Origin: Lachnospiraceae bacterium
GTDB lineage: Bacteria; Bacillota; Clostridia; Lachnospirales; Lachnospiraceae
DNA length: 64,000 nucleotides
NCBI GenBank assembly: GCA_024403415.1
Contig: JAKSRY010000001.1
Span: 1 to 64,000 of the forward strand
Direction of reading: 5' to 3'
The notes below the pieces were generated by a model that saw only the letters and a program-made list of their open reading frames with translations, ran no database searches and was not told where the DNA came from. Position numbers and translations under genes: made by a program. Shown piece by piece: positions 8,800 to 17,076 of the stretch (positions are counted from its first letter, which is position 1; each line of letters begins with the position of its first letter).

Positions 8800-11006
8800 G
8801 AAATATATTTTCCGATTGTTGCAATCAGTGTTGCCGAATTCACAGGCTTGCTGACATAATCATCAAAACCTGCCTCCATGAACTCTTCCTTTGCGCCTGA
8901 GATTGCGTTGGCAGTAAAGATAATAAATATACTATCCCTGCAAAGGGTCTCAGCACTTTCTTTAACCTTTTGAAGAACTTCCACTCCATCCATCTGTGGC
9001 ATCATATGGTCAAGCATTACTATATCGAAATGCTCTTTTGACATAAGCTCCAGAGCTTCCCTTCCGCTAAGACAGGTTACAACCTCCGCCTTTGTCGGTT
9101 TCAGGAACGCTGCAGTTATTTTAAGGTTAATGGCAGTATCATCGACAACCAGTATTTTGCGTCCGGTGGCATCAACATTCTGTATCTCTTTTTCTTTTTG
9201 CTTGCCGGATGCCACTCTGGTTTTATAATCACCAACAGGAGTGTCATCCAGTATTCCCTGTGGAATTGTGATAATGAATTCAGAGCCTTTGCCGTACTCA
9301 CTGTTTACGGTAATTTCACCCTTCATACACTGTATCAGTTTATAGGTTATGGCAAGTCCAAGACCGGTTCCTTCGATATTTCTGTTACGGCTTTCATCCA
9401 CTCTCTGGAAGCTGTCAAACAGTTTATCTTTATCCTCAGGCTTGATTCCGATACCGGTATCAGTAACCTTGATCAGCATATCAAATTTCTTTTCCTGCTT
9501 ATTCTGAGCGGAAATATCCAGTGTCACGCTGCCCTCGTGAGTATATTTCACGGCATTATTCAATATATTTATAATAATCTGGCGTATACGGTTTTCATCA
9601 CCGCTAAGAACCGATGGCAGGTCCTTTGAAACATTAATATTCAAAGTAAGATTCTTTTGTGCCGCTTTAATCTTTAATAATTCTTCAACATCGGTAACCA
9701 GCTGTGCCGGTTCGTATTTTTCCTCGAGAATCTCTATCTTTCCTGCCTCTATCTTAGAAAAATCTAGGATATCATTGATAATATCCATAAGATTATGTCC
9801 GGCTCTGTCTATATTTCTCATATAATCAAGCAGCTCGTCATTTTCACATTTTTGCATTGCAAGCTCATTCATTCCAAGCATTGCATTGATAGGTGTTCTG
9901 ATTTCGTGAGACATATTGGCAAGGAATCTGCTCTTTGCCGTATTGGCATTGTTGGCATCCTCTACTGCCTGCTCAAGGTTTTCATTCAGTTCGTTAAGCT
10001 TTTCGATTAATACCTGCTGTTCAGTATCATCGTGTATTCCAACTATGTAACCATATATCTGCTTTTTATCCGCAACTAAATATGGTTTAAGTGTGCAGAC
10101 AATTTTCCGGCCTTCACGGGTAAAAATTTTGTTTTTGACATTGTCAATCTCATCTATCCAGTCAACGAATTCCCTCTTAACAAACTCATCGTTAACTTCT
10201 CTGTCAATTCCTAAACCGGTAACCTCAGGGAAGAAATACTGTGCAGTTGCATTTGAACCCATAAAGTTGCCCTTCTTATCCAGAATAATACATCCATACT
10301 CACGGCTGTTATCATATTCTTCTACGGATACCTTCGAAACATCATAGAAAGATATACGTCTGATAACACCGAGGATAACGAATTCCATCAGCACATATCC
10401 GATAGGCAGAAGGTCTGCTCCAAGGTCAAGAGCCTCCTGAATGAGATACAGGCTGTATATTGCGACAAGCATAAGTGCGAACGAAATTGATATTTTGTAT
10501 GAGATTTTCTTTTTGAAAAAGAAAGACATTGCAACTTCCAAAAGCGGCAGCAGCATATTGATCGTTACATAAATCATAAACGGAGTGTTAAGCGGGCCAA
10601 ACTCCATTATGAGATGGGATGCTCCATAATCACTTGCCAGTTCATAAGATTCATAAAACAGTCCGTTATGACCGGCTGTAAACGGAATAAACAGGAATAC
10701 AAGACCTGTAACAACCCATGGTATTGCAACACCCCTGCGAATCTTCACATTACACACATCCATAAAGCAGAAAATGAAAAACATCATTACGAAAGTGCAA
10801 TCAAGATATGAGAACTGGTTTGACACAAGCGCCATTCCGGCATCCACTGCAATACTGTATGAAAAATATGCCAGACAAACTACAGATATAAGTGTAAACA
10901 GAATCACATAATACGAACCGTGTCGATTGTTTAACAATGCGACCAGTACGTACAATGCTATAATCGACAATATGAATAAAGAAAGATACATTCCAATGAC
11001 TATCAT
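8796..11006 (-). CDS. Hybrid sensor histidine kinase/response regulator with 7TM sensor
   Basis: A 736-residue protein. Domains in order: seven or so hydrophobic helices (residues 1-220), a PAS-like domain (about 230-335), a coiled coil, HisKA with the phospho-acceptor in FLANMSHEIRTPINAM (about 365-380), HATPase with N-box (IRQIIINILNNAVKYT) and G-boxes (DTGIGI, GTGLGLAI), and a C-terminal receiver domain (VVDDTAINLK, phospho-Asp in MLDHMMPQMDG, conserved Lys in YVSKP). It should sense an envelope or small-molecule signal and relay phosphate internally. No separate output regulator is adjacent. The coupled YunG-like gene follows. Confidence 0.93.
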   Translation of the reverse strand: MIVIGMYLSLFILSIIALYVLVALLNNRHGSYYVILFTLISVVCLAYFSYSIAVDAGMALVSNQFSYLDCTFVMMFFIFCFMDVCNVKIRRGVAIPWVVTGLVFLFIPFTAGHNGLFYESYELASDYGASHLIMEFGPLNTPFMIYVTINMLLPLLEVAMSFFFKKKISYKISISFALMLVAIYSLYLIQEALDLGADLLPIGYVLMEFVILGVIRRISFYDVSKVSVEEYDNSREYGCIILDKKGNFMGSNATAQYFFPEVTGLGIDREVNDEFVKREFVDWIDEIDNVKNKIFTREGRKIVCTLKPYLVADKKQIYGYIVGIHDDTEQQVLIEKLNELNENLEQAVEDANNANTAKSRFLANMSHEIRTPINAMLGMNELAMQKCENDELLDYMRNIDRAGHNLMDIINDILDFSKIEAGKIEILEEKYEPAQLVTDVEELLKIKAAQKNLTLNINVSKDLPSVLSGDENRIRQIIINILNNAVKYTHEGSVTLDISAQNKQEKKFDMLIKVTDTGIGIKPEDKDKLFDSFQRVDESRNRNIEGTGLGLAITYKLIQCMKGEITVNSEYGKGSEFIITIPQGILDDTPVGDYKTRVASGKQKEKEIQNVDATGRKILVVDDTAINLKITAAFLKPTKAEVVTCLSGREALELMSKEHFDIVMLDHMMPQMDGVEVLQKVKESAETLCRDSIFIIFTANAISGAKEEFMEAGFDDYVSKPVNSATLIATIGKYIS

Positions 11007-11135
11007 TAAAAACCCCTCTTAACAGTAACCTGCATCAACCAAAGAAGTCCGGGCACCTAAAAGTGCCAACCACTTCAATGGTTTAAAACACAACACTATT
11101 AAAGTCTATTATAGTTTGTAACAGAGTTCTTATCA

Positions 11136-11200
11136 ATGATATGGGTATCATATCAAACATGGATATATGATATGTTAATCATAACCGTATGGTATGATTA
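11136..11200. promoter_or_regulatory. Three ATGATA-type dyads upstream of the histidine kinase
   Basis: Within 65 bp there are three inverted repeats: ATGATA-4-TATCAT (11136-11151), CATATCA/TGATATG (11149-11155 and 11168-11174), and TAATCATA-9-TATGATTA (11176-11183 and 11193-11200). All share an ATCATA/TATGAT core. They lie 130-195 bp upstream of the kinase start and just past the HAD gene, where a promoter for the kinase operon would be. Operators for a dimeric regulator are the natural reading. Confidence 0.45.
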
Positions 11201-11230
11201 GATAATATTTCGTCCACGGAATTAATCCTA

Positions 11231-11737
11231 CTATACTCCGACAGACTTCTTCCTGATCTGATCCACACGCTCCAGTATCTTCTCTTTCCACTCTCCATCA
11301 GGCGCATTCAGCTGAAACACCTCAAAGCCATATGCCTTACCATATGAAGCCACCACTTCTTCATCATCGATATGAAGAGATATCCTGTATACATTTGGCA
11401 GTTTTTGCGGAAGTATCTCCTTGCGGTTACGCTGAACTTCTTCAAGGTGACGCTGTCCGTTAATAATTCCGTTAAACTTAACTCCATATAATCTGAATAG
11501 TCGTCTTATATATTTTTCGCTTCTGAAGGAAGAAGTATATACCCACACATCAATCTCGCGGTTTTGAAGTTCATTGATAAGGTCAGGTGTTCCGTATCTT
11601 AATCTCTCGATAAAGATTTTATTTAGCGGAAACTTGAGCTTCGGTTCTGTCTTATGAGTATCGGGATTAACAAACAGCACCTCATCCAGATCAAAGGACA
11701 CTCTCATTCTGTTGTCATTATTATGATTTTTATTCAT
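11231..11737 (-). CDS. HAD-like protein, paralogue of the ParB-HAD C-terminal half
   Basis: A 168-residue protein. SFDLDEVLFV near residue 12 resembles HAD motif I (DxD) with E-V after it instead of the usual T. VWVYTSSFRSEKYIRR near residue 65 resembles motif II, and HIDDEEVVASYG near residue 125 resembles motif IV. It aligns along its whole length with the second half of the adjacent larger protein (FDFDEVLL, VWIYTVNYHSTEYING, HVDND). The start ATG at 11737 follows GAGAGG at good spacing, preferred to a TTG 18 bp earlier. A phosphatase- or nucleotidase-like role on an unknown substrate is inference. Confidence 0.6.
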   Translation of the reverse strand: MNKNHNNDNRMRVSFDLDEVLFVNPDTHKTEPKLKFPLNKIFIERLRYGTPDLINELQNREIDVWVYTSSFRSEKYIRRLFRLYGVKFNGIINGQRHLEEVQRNRKEILPQKLPNVYRISLHIDDEEVVASYGKAYGFEVFQLNAPDGEWKEKILERVDQIRKKSVGV

Positions 11738-11802
11738 TAACACCTCTCCAGCCAAAATCCGAAGTGTATCTCAAACCTCCGACAAATCTGAAGAATTTAC
11801 CT

Positions 11803-12681
11803 CTACTTCTCGATTTCCAAATTAAGCCCTCGAATAATATTAATAACTTCAGCGGACCAGTCTGCACCATTAGAATCAATGTCAACACTTTCATATTCTT
11901 TGGTTGCCGTATTGACACATAAAACCATGTCGTTATCTACATGGATTGAATATTTATATTTTTTGACGAAAGCCTCTTTGATATGAGAATTGCCTTTCTT
12001 ACCCCCAAGTCCGTTAACAATGCCGTTAACGGTGGCCTTGTGTATCTTCATAAGTCCGTTGATATACTCAGTCGAATGATAATTTACTGTATATATCCAC
12101 ACATCAAAGCCCATCTTCTGAAGCTCATTGGCAAGCACTCCCGCATTCTTACGAAGACCTTTTTTGTAAATACGATTAAGCGGAAAACGTATATTTTTAT
12201 CCTTGGGACAACGAATACCGTCTGTCAAAAGAACCTCGTCAAAATCAAAAGATACACACATCAGTCGATCTGAATTATTGATATTCTCAAAGATTTCCTT
12301 CTCCGGGGTTACATTGACAATCTGAACAGGTGCTTTCTTAATCCCCAGTCTGCAGGCTGCCATCCATCTGTGATGTCCGTTGAGAATCATGTATCCGCCC
12401 GTGGACATCTTTTCTACCATGAGTTTTTCCTCCATGTAGGGCTTCTGATTAAGATCCATCCTTCTCTTAAACACACTCAGATAGTCGCCGACAATTCCAT
12501 AATGAGGTCCGACCTCTGTCATACTGAATTCATCCTCAGGATTCGGATGAAGCCTCTTAAGCAACGCATTATGTACAAACATACGCTCTAAAACACCGGC
12601 CTTCACAGGTTCCGATAACCCGGCATAGGTCTTAATGTCGTCAAGCACCAACTTTTGAAAATCTTCAGATACTACTGCCAT
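11803..12681 (-). CDS. ParB/Srx-like domain fused to HAD-like domain
   Basis: A 292-residue protein. Residues about 60-125 look like a ParB/sulfiredoxin-fold domain, with the family segment GYMILNGHHRWMAACRLG (GHHR nucleotide-binding motif). Residues about 138-290 are a HAD-like domain (SFDFDEVLL, then DVWIYTVNYHSTEYI, then SIHVDND) paralogous to the downstream gene. ParB/Srx folds bind CTP or ATP and include kinases and nucleases; HAD proteins are usually phosphatases, so a kinase/phosphatase-like pair on one chain is possible. The gene lies between a vWA gene and the stand-alone HAD gene, all on one strand with gaps of about 65-110 bp. I know no named system with this architecture. Confidence 0.6.
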   Translation of the reverse strand: MAVVSEDFQKLVLDDIKTYAGLSEPVKAGVLERMFVHNALLKRLHPNPEDEFSMTEVGPHYGIVGDYLSVFKRRMDLNQKPYMEEKLMVEKMSTGGYMILNGHHRWMAACRLGIKKAPVQIVNVTPEKEIFENINNSDRLMCVSFDFDEVLLTDGIRCPKDKNIRFPLNRIYKKGLRKNAGVLANELQKMGFDVWIYTVNYHSTEYINGLMKIHKATVNGIVNGLGGKKGNSHIKEAFVKKYKYSIHVDNDMVLCVNTATKEYESVDIDSNGADWSAEVINIIRGLNLEIEK

Positions 12682-12792
12682 AATTCTCCTTTATGCGTTA
12701 AATACAGACATCCATATATCAATGATATTACACGATAAATATACCATATTCGGACTCTCTATTCAAAAGAGGCTTCTCCCAAATTTCTTCCG

Positions 12793-13467
12793 TTATGCTC
12801 TTTTCTTATGACGTTTCTTATAATCCTCTCTGATTGGTTCACAGCAGGCATTCATTGCATAATGCATTTCCATGGGACTGCCTGCTCTTCTTACTGCAGA
12901 AACGGTATCTGAAAGAACCTGATAATTAAGTGCGGTTCCCTTTCTGTCGCACTCGTAATTCACAGCTCTGTCAGGTGCAATTCCAAATCTTCCTGCAACG
13001 TCAATGGCATCTATATTTGCACCGAGGAACAGGAACTCCCAGCCGGCTTCTTCTTTCTTCTTCTCGACCATTGTCTTAACATCTGCATATGAATAACGGT
13101 GGCTGGCATTTTCCATTCCGTCTGTTGTTATGATGAACAGTGTCTTTTCAGGTCTGTCCTCTTCTCTTGCATACTTATGTACATTACCGATGTGGTGTAT
13201 TGCTTCTCCTATTGCATCAAGCAAAGCTGTGCAGCCTCTTACGAAATACTGCTTGTTCGTCATCGGCTCTACCTTATTCACCGGCACCCTATCATATATA
13301 ACCTCCGTCCTGTCATCAAACAGAACAGTAGAAATATATGCTTCCCCGTCTTCCTTCTTCTGTTTCTTAATCATGGAATTGAAGCCTCCGATTGTATCGG
13401 CCTCAAGACCGCTCATAGAACCACTTCTGTCCAAAATGAATACAACTTCTGTCAAACCCTTACGCAT
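12793..13467 (-). CDS. vWA domain protein with intact MIDAS
   Basis: A 224-residue soluble protein that is essentially one von Willebrand A domain. The metal-ion-dependent adhesion site is complete: DRSGSMSG (DxSxS) near residue 13, a Thr in GCTALLDA near residue 78 and TTDGMEN near residue 113. There is no signal peptide or membrane helix, so it is cytoplasmic, unlike surface vWA adhesins. It resembles TerY-type stress vWA proteins in size, but no TerD or TerC genes are present. Its neighbours are a macro-domain protein upstream and the ParB-HAD protein downstream. A basic tail (KKRHKKRA) ends the protein. It probably scaffolds partner proteins. Confidence 0.85.
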   Translation of the reverse strand: MRKGLTEVVFILDRSGSMSGLEADTIGGFNSMIKKQKKEDGEAYISTVLFDDRTEVIYDRVPVNKVEPMTNKQYFVRGCTALLDAIGEAIHHIGNVHKYAREEDRPEKTLFIITTDGMENASHRYSYADVKTMVEKKKEEAGWEFLFLGANIDAIDVAGRFGIAPDRAVNYECDRKGTALNYQVLSDTVSAVRRAGSPMEMHYAMNACCEPIREDYKKRHKKRA

Positions 13468-13612
13468 AATTTTTGTCCTCCTTAAACAATTGACTCGCTG
13501 ACGCCTTAATCAAATGTTATATTTATTGCATCAGCATTTTCCTTAGCTCACCTATCTGCTTTTCCTTAATTTGTGAGCGGTGATTTATTTCATGTGCTCA
13601 TTATATCTGTAA

Positions 13613-13645
13613 GGACAAAAATAAAGGTCGCTTCAAAAGCGACCC
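13613..13645 (-). terminator. Rho-independent terminator after the macro-domain gene
   Basis: GGTCGCTT (13626-13633) and AAGCGACC (13637-13644) form an 8-bp GC-rich stem with a 3-base loop. On the minus strand it is followed by TTTATTTTTG. It begins about 10 bp past the stop of the macro-domain gene and separates it from the vWA gene, so the latter probably has its own promoter. Confidence 0.85.
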
Positions 13646-13653
13646 TAAAAAAT

Positions 13654-15012
13654 TTATTCAAATAATGGTTCCAGACCATGTTCTTCAAGCTGAATAGCTA
13701 TATCCAGAATGTCAAAATGTTTCTGTTCTATAAAGAACGAAAAAATAATATCTGTCATATCACACGGCGATAAAGCATATCCCGCTCTTGCAAGTAGATC
13801 TCTTGTTTCATCAAGATTAAGTCTTGCTCCAACACAGAGGCATAACGCTGTGAGTTTCTTAGGATGATAATCCGGATTATTCTTAATCTTTGAAAAAGTT
13901 TTCTTATCTACAACAGCTTTCTTATAAACATCTGCATTATCAAGCCCCTTCGACTGAATCAGATACAGAAGATATTGCGAATATGTATCCGACCTATGCT
14001 TAAGACGTTCATTAAGCTTCTGTTCAAGTACTTCTATTTCCTCGAGCGCCTCTTCCTGCATCGGTTGAATTGCATTGTCGGTATATTGAAGAGCATCACC
14101 GATGTCTCTCTGAGAGGTCTTTTTCTTAAATATGGAGCCACCAAAAAATGGCTTTTTCTGCTCCTCGGCCGGGACCCTATGAAATTCCGGTCCTGGAGCA
14201 CCCGGTCCTGAAGACTGAAAATTCTGACATCCCGGTTCCTGTATAGGCATCGGAATCCGGTCCGGTGCGGGACAGGGTGGCATTGCCCCATGGTATGGTG
14301 TCGGTACTTGCGGCGCTGGTGCGGGACAGGGCGGCGTTGCTTGCGGCGAAGGCATAGAATAATTCGGCATCGTCCGTCTTTCCAGCTGCCTTGCACTTTC
14401 CATATATCTGTCATAAGAAGCATCAGTCGGTCGTACGGAATTAAAATGTGCGTCTCCATATTCTTCTTCGCGCTTATCTTTAACATAATTATGATCAATA
14501 TAAGCTTCAAGTGCCGGATACAGTTTTTCACCAAGCAGTGTAGACTTTGTATCAAAGACTACAAGGAATATATCCATGTCGTTTTCAAGCAGAAACGCAT
14601 TAATTTCATCGACGGCAATTCGCATTCCCTCTTCTTTTGGATAAGCGAATCCGCCTGTTGCAATCAAAGGAAATGCAATCGACCTGATTCCATTTTCCTT
14701 TGCTATTTTCAGGCTCTTTCGATAACAGGAACGAAGCTTTTCTTCTTCACCGTTATTTCCGCCGGTAAATTGTGGGCTTACTGCATGAATTATATATTTA
14801 GCCTTCAGCTTAAACCCCGGAGTAATGAATACCTCTCCTTCGGGAACATATCCAAAATATTGCATGCGATACGAAAGAAGCTTGTCAAAGCCTGCTGCCG
14901 CATGGATTGCGCTGTCACACCCAGGCCCCACATTCGCAGTTGCGCTTGCCGTATTCACAATGGCTTCGGTATTCATTTTGGTAATATCATTTCTTACTAT
15001 CTTAAATGACAT
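13654..15012 (-). CDS. Macro-domain (ADP-ribose-binding) protein with Pro-rich linker and helical C-terminal domain
   Basis: A 452-residue protein. Residues 1-165 form a macro domain of the kind that binds or hydrolyses ADP-ribose: DITKMNTEAIVNTA, then GPGCDSAIHAAAG and FPLIATGGFAYP. Residues about 200-300 are a Pro/Gln/Met-rich low-complexity linker with repeats of the type PCPAP(A/D). Residues about 320-452 are a helical domain I do not recognise (SQYLLYLIQSKGLDNADVYK), often seen after macro domains in Lachnospiraceae. No ADP-ribosyltransferase is visible nearby. The vWA gene follows after a terminator. The likely role is reversing ADP-ribosylation or sensing ADP-ribose. Confidence 0.82.
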   Translation of the reverse strand: MSFKIVRNDITKMNTEAIVNTASATANVGPGCDSAIHAAAGFDKLLSYRMQYFGYVPEGEVFITPGFKLKAKYIIHAVSPQFTGGNNGEEEKLRSCYRKSLKIAKENGIRSIAFPLIATGGFAYPKEEGMRIAVDEINAFLLENDMDIFLVVFDTKSTLLGEKLYPALEAYIDHNYVKDKREEEYGDAHFNSVRPTDASYDRYMESARQLERRTMPNYSMPSPQATPPCPAPAPQVPTPYHGAMPPCPAPDRIPMPIQEPGCQNFQSSGPGAPGPEFHRVPAEEQKKPFFGGSIFKKKTSQRDIGDALQYTDNAIQPMQEEALEEIEVLEQKLNERLKHRSDTYSQYLLYLIQSKGLDNADVYKKAVVDKKTFSKIKNNPDYHPKKLTALCLCVGARLNLDETRDLLARAGYALSPCDMTDIIFSFFIEQKHFDILDIAIQLEEHGLEPLFE

Positions 15013-15055
15013 TCAGACTTCTCCCCGGCTTCTATGTCCCATTCCAAACTTCAGG

Positions 15056-15670
15056 CTATTTCTTATAAATAACCACGAAACTCTTTCCTTTAACAATTGA
15101 CTGTACCTTTATTTCTTCAAATCCGGCTTCTTCACCAAGCTTAACCAGGTCCTCAGGCTCAAATTTCTTAAATCCCTTCTTCGTATACGAGAGTTTATCC
15201 AGCCATTCCTTCGTATACACTACATTATAGAAGCTTCCACCCGGTATAAGAACCCGTCTAATTTCTGACAGTCCTTTAACCGTATCATCCCAAAAATAAA
15301 CTGTATTGATGGATGAAACCGCAGCAAACATATTGTCTTCGTACTGAAGCTTACAGCAGTCTCCTATTTCAAGATGGAGTTTCCCTTTTTCTGCTGCCTT
15401 TTTATTCTTCTTCGTTGCCTGGGCAAGCATATCCTCCGAAATATCTATTCCGTACAGTTCCAGATTTTTCTTTCTGTTTAGGCACTTCAAAAGATAGCCA
15501 TTTCCATAGCCTATATCAAGAACTCTTGCTCCATCTTTTACATCAATCAATGCAACAGTCTTCTTATACATTGCCTTGTTAATGATATTCATAATCAGAC
15601 AGCAGACTTTTCCGACAAAACCTCTCGGATTTCCGAACTGACTGCCTATATATTCTGTGAACTTTCCCAT
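15056..15670 (-). CDS. SAM-dependent class I methyltransferase
   Basis: A 204-residue protein. The Rossmann SAM-binding motif VLDIGYGNGYLL is near residue 54, followed by the acidic loop GIDISEDML and the motif IV region VSSINTVYFW near residue 120. It resembles UbiE/Methyltransf_11-type enzymes; the substrate is unknown. I set the start at ATG 15670 (MGKFTEYIG), which has GGAG 7 bp upstream; the longer open frame to 15754 runs into the preceding lipoprotein gene. Only 4 bp separate it from that gene, so the two are probably co-transcribed. Confidence 0.88.
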   Translation of the reverse strand: MGKFTEYIGSQFGNPRGFVGKVCCLIMNIINKAMYKKTVALIDVKDGARVLDIGYGNGYLLKCLNRKKNLELYGIDISEDMLAQATKKNKKAAEKGKLHLEIGDCCKLQYEDNMFAAVSSINTVYFWDDTVKGLSEIRRVLIPGGSFYNVVYTKEWLDKLSYTKKGFKKFEPEDLVKLGEEAGFEEIKVQSIVKGKSFVVIYKK

Positions 15671-15674
15671 CTTA

Positions 15675-16304
15675 TTACTCCATATCCTTTCCTGTTCGCT
15701 CTTTATACAGGTCAAGCAGGAACTGCTCCAGTTTAGAAGCATTGATTGTTCCATCTATTGAAACTGTATAGCTGAAATCATCCTTTATTTCAGGATTATC
15801 TCTTCGACTGATTACAATTCTGTCAGCCGGGAACTGTTTTAAGTACTCGGCATCATGATATTCAAGCTCCTTTTTATATAGTCTGTCCATCTCCTCGAAT
15901 TTCTGACAGACATAACTAAGCTCTTCCCTGTTCTTAAATACAATTGCGCCTCCGGATAAGTTTAAGTCTTTCTTTAATTCCTCGATTTGTGGCCTATATA
16001 TATCCTGAATTGCCTCAAAGTATTCACTTGGACTGATATGTGCGAAATTAAAGCCTCCGGATTTACCTACAGGAAGCGATGCAAGATCAAACTCCAGCCC
16101 TCTGTCACTTGTTCTCATACGATATATTTTTCGTCCGTCACCATCCGTTTCACTCACTATTGAAACAGTTTCTTTCCCTGTATATTTTTGTATTTCACTG
16201 ATGACTTCGTTATCGGACAAATATGAACCCTGTACAAAGCTCCTGCAGCCTGTAAGCAGGCATGCCACCACGACCACAGCTGCCAATAAATAGCTTTTTT
16301 TCAT
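15675..16304 (-). CDS. Putative lipoprotein of unknown function
   Basis: A 209-residue protein with an N-terminal signal peptide and lipobox (CLLTGC, cleavage before Cys 20 or so), so it should be anchored on the outer face of the membrane. The rest is charged and soluble, with a helical middle (DIYRPQIEELKKDLNLSG). I do not recognise the domain. Its start overlaps the stop of the PilZ gene by 4 bp (16301-16304), and the methyltransferase follows 4 bp later, so the three form a tight operon 16951 to 15056. Confidence 0.75.
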   Translation of the reverse strand: MKKSYLLAAVVVVACLLTGCRSFVQGSYLSDNEVISEIQKYTGKETVSIVSETDGDGRKIYRMRTSDRGLEFDLASLPVGKSGGFNFAHISPSEYFEAIQDIYRPQIEELKKDLNLSGGAIVFKNREELSYVCQKFEEMDRLYKKELEYHDAEYLKQFPADRIVISRRDNPEIKDDFSYTVSIDGTINASKLEQFLLDLYKERTGKDME

Positions 16305-16951
16305 TTTCCCTTACTCTTTAACCTTTTAATCAATCCGTAAATCTGATAATTTTTATTTTCTCCGACCAGTCTGCATCCTGCAAGGATATGACCGTTTTCG
16401 CGCTCAATTCTCGATATTGCACACTCAACCTTAATATTAAATTCACGTTCGTCTATCTTATCTTCAAACGCCACTGTAACCTGCGCAGTTTTTTGCTCAA
16501 AAGATTCCGGTGCGTAAAAAGATATACCCGTGTCGCTGATATCACGAATAATAATTCTTATTCCCTCGGTCTGTATGCCATCATATAATTGCGCCATCAG
16601 CTGCATGGGAACTCTGGTGTGCATACGTCGGTCATCGAGATTTGACAGATTATTAAATCCAAATGTTTTAAGACCGTAAACTGTCCGGCCGTTCCTTTCA
16701 GCCGTTGTAAGTTCAACTCCTCTCCAGGATACTCTCTGACCTGTACTCGAGTCGTCCGTAAACAGGTTGCATACTATGCCTTTATCGCCATTAACATGCA
16801 ACTTAAGAACACTTCCGTTGTGAATATATGGTGTAACATAGACAACATCATCTTCCCTTTCAATGACTTCCGAAGGGAACTCTATTTTCTGTTCACCCCA
16901 CATCAGCTGAACAATTATTTTTTGATCTCTATGTAATTCTGTTAATTTCAT
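16301..16951 (-). CDS. PilZ-domain cyclic di-GMP receptor (YcgR-like)
   Basis: A 216-residue protein. The N-terminal half is a YcgR-type beta-rich domain. The C-terminal PilZ domain has both signature motifs: RMHTR (RxxxR) near residue 108 and DISDTG (DxSxxG) near residue 142, which together bind c-di-GMP. In the family it controls motility or polysaccharide export. It could read the c-di-GMP made by the diguanylate cyclase at 5.8-7.6 kb, though they are in different operons. It is first in an operon with the lipoprotein and methyltransferase. Confidence 0.88.
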   Translation of the reverse strand: MKLTELHRDQKIIVQLMWGEQKIEFPSEVIEREDDVVYVTPYIHNGSVLKLHVNGDKGIVCNLFTDDSSTGQRVSWRGVELTTAERNGRTVYGLKTFGFNNLSNLDDRRMHTRVPMQLMAQLYDGIQTEGIRIIIRDISDTGISFYAPESFEQKTAQVTVAFEDKIDEREFNIKVECAISRIERENGHILAGCRLVGENKNYQIYGLIKRLKSKGK

Positions 16952-17076
16952 TATCCAAATTCCTCAATTTTCTGCTTCATAAGCATTTCATTAGAATTAT
17001 AACACAATAAAACCACTTAGGTTTTCGGAAACCCCTGCCGAGAAATACAATTTTTCAAACATTATACAAGTACTAA

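Noticed and set aside
12793-13467. Tellurite-resistance (ter) operon
   Set aside because: Only a TerY-sized vWA is present; TerD, TerC, TerB and TerZ genes are absent around it.
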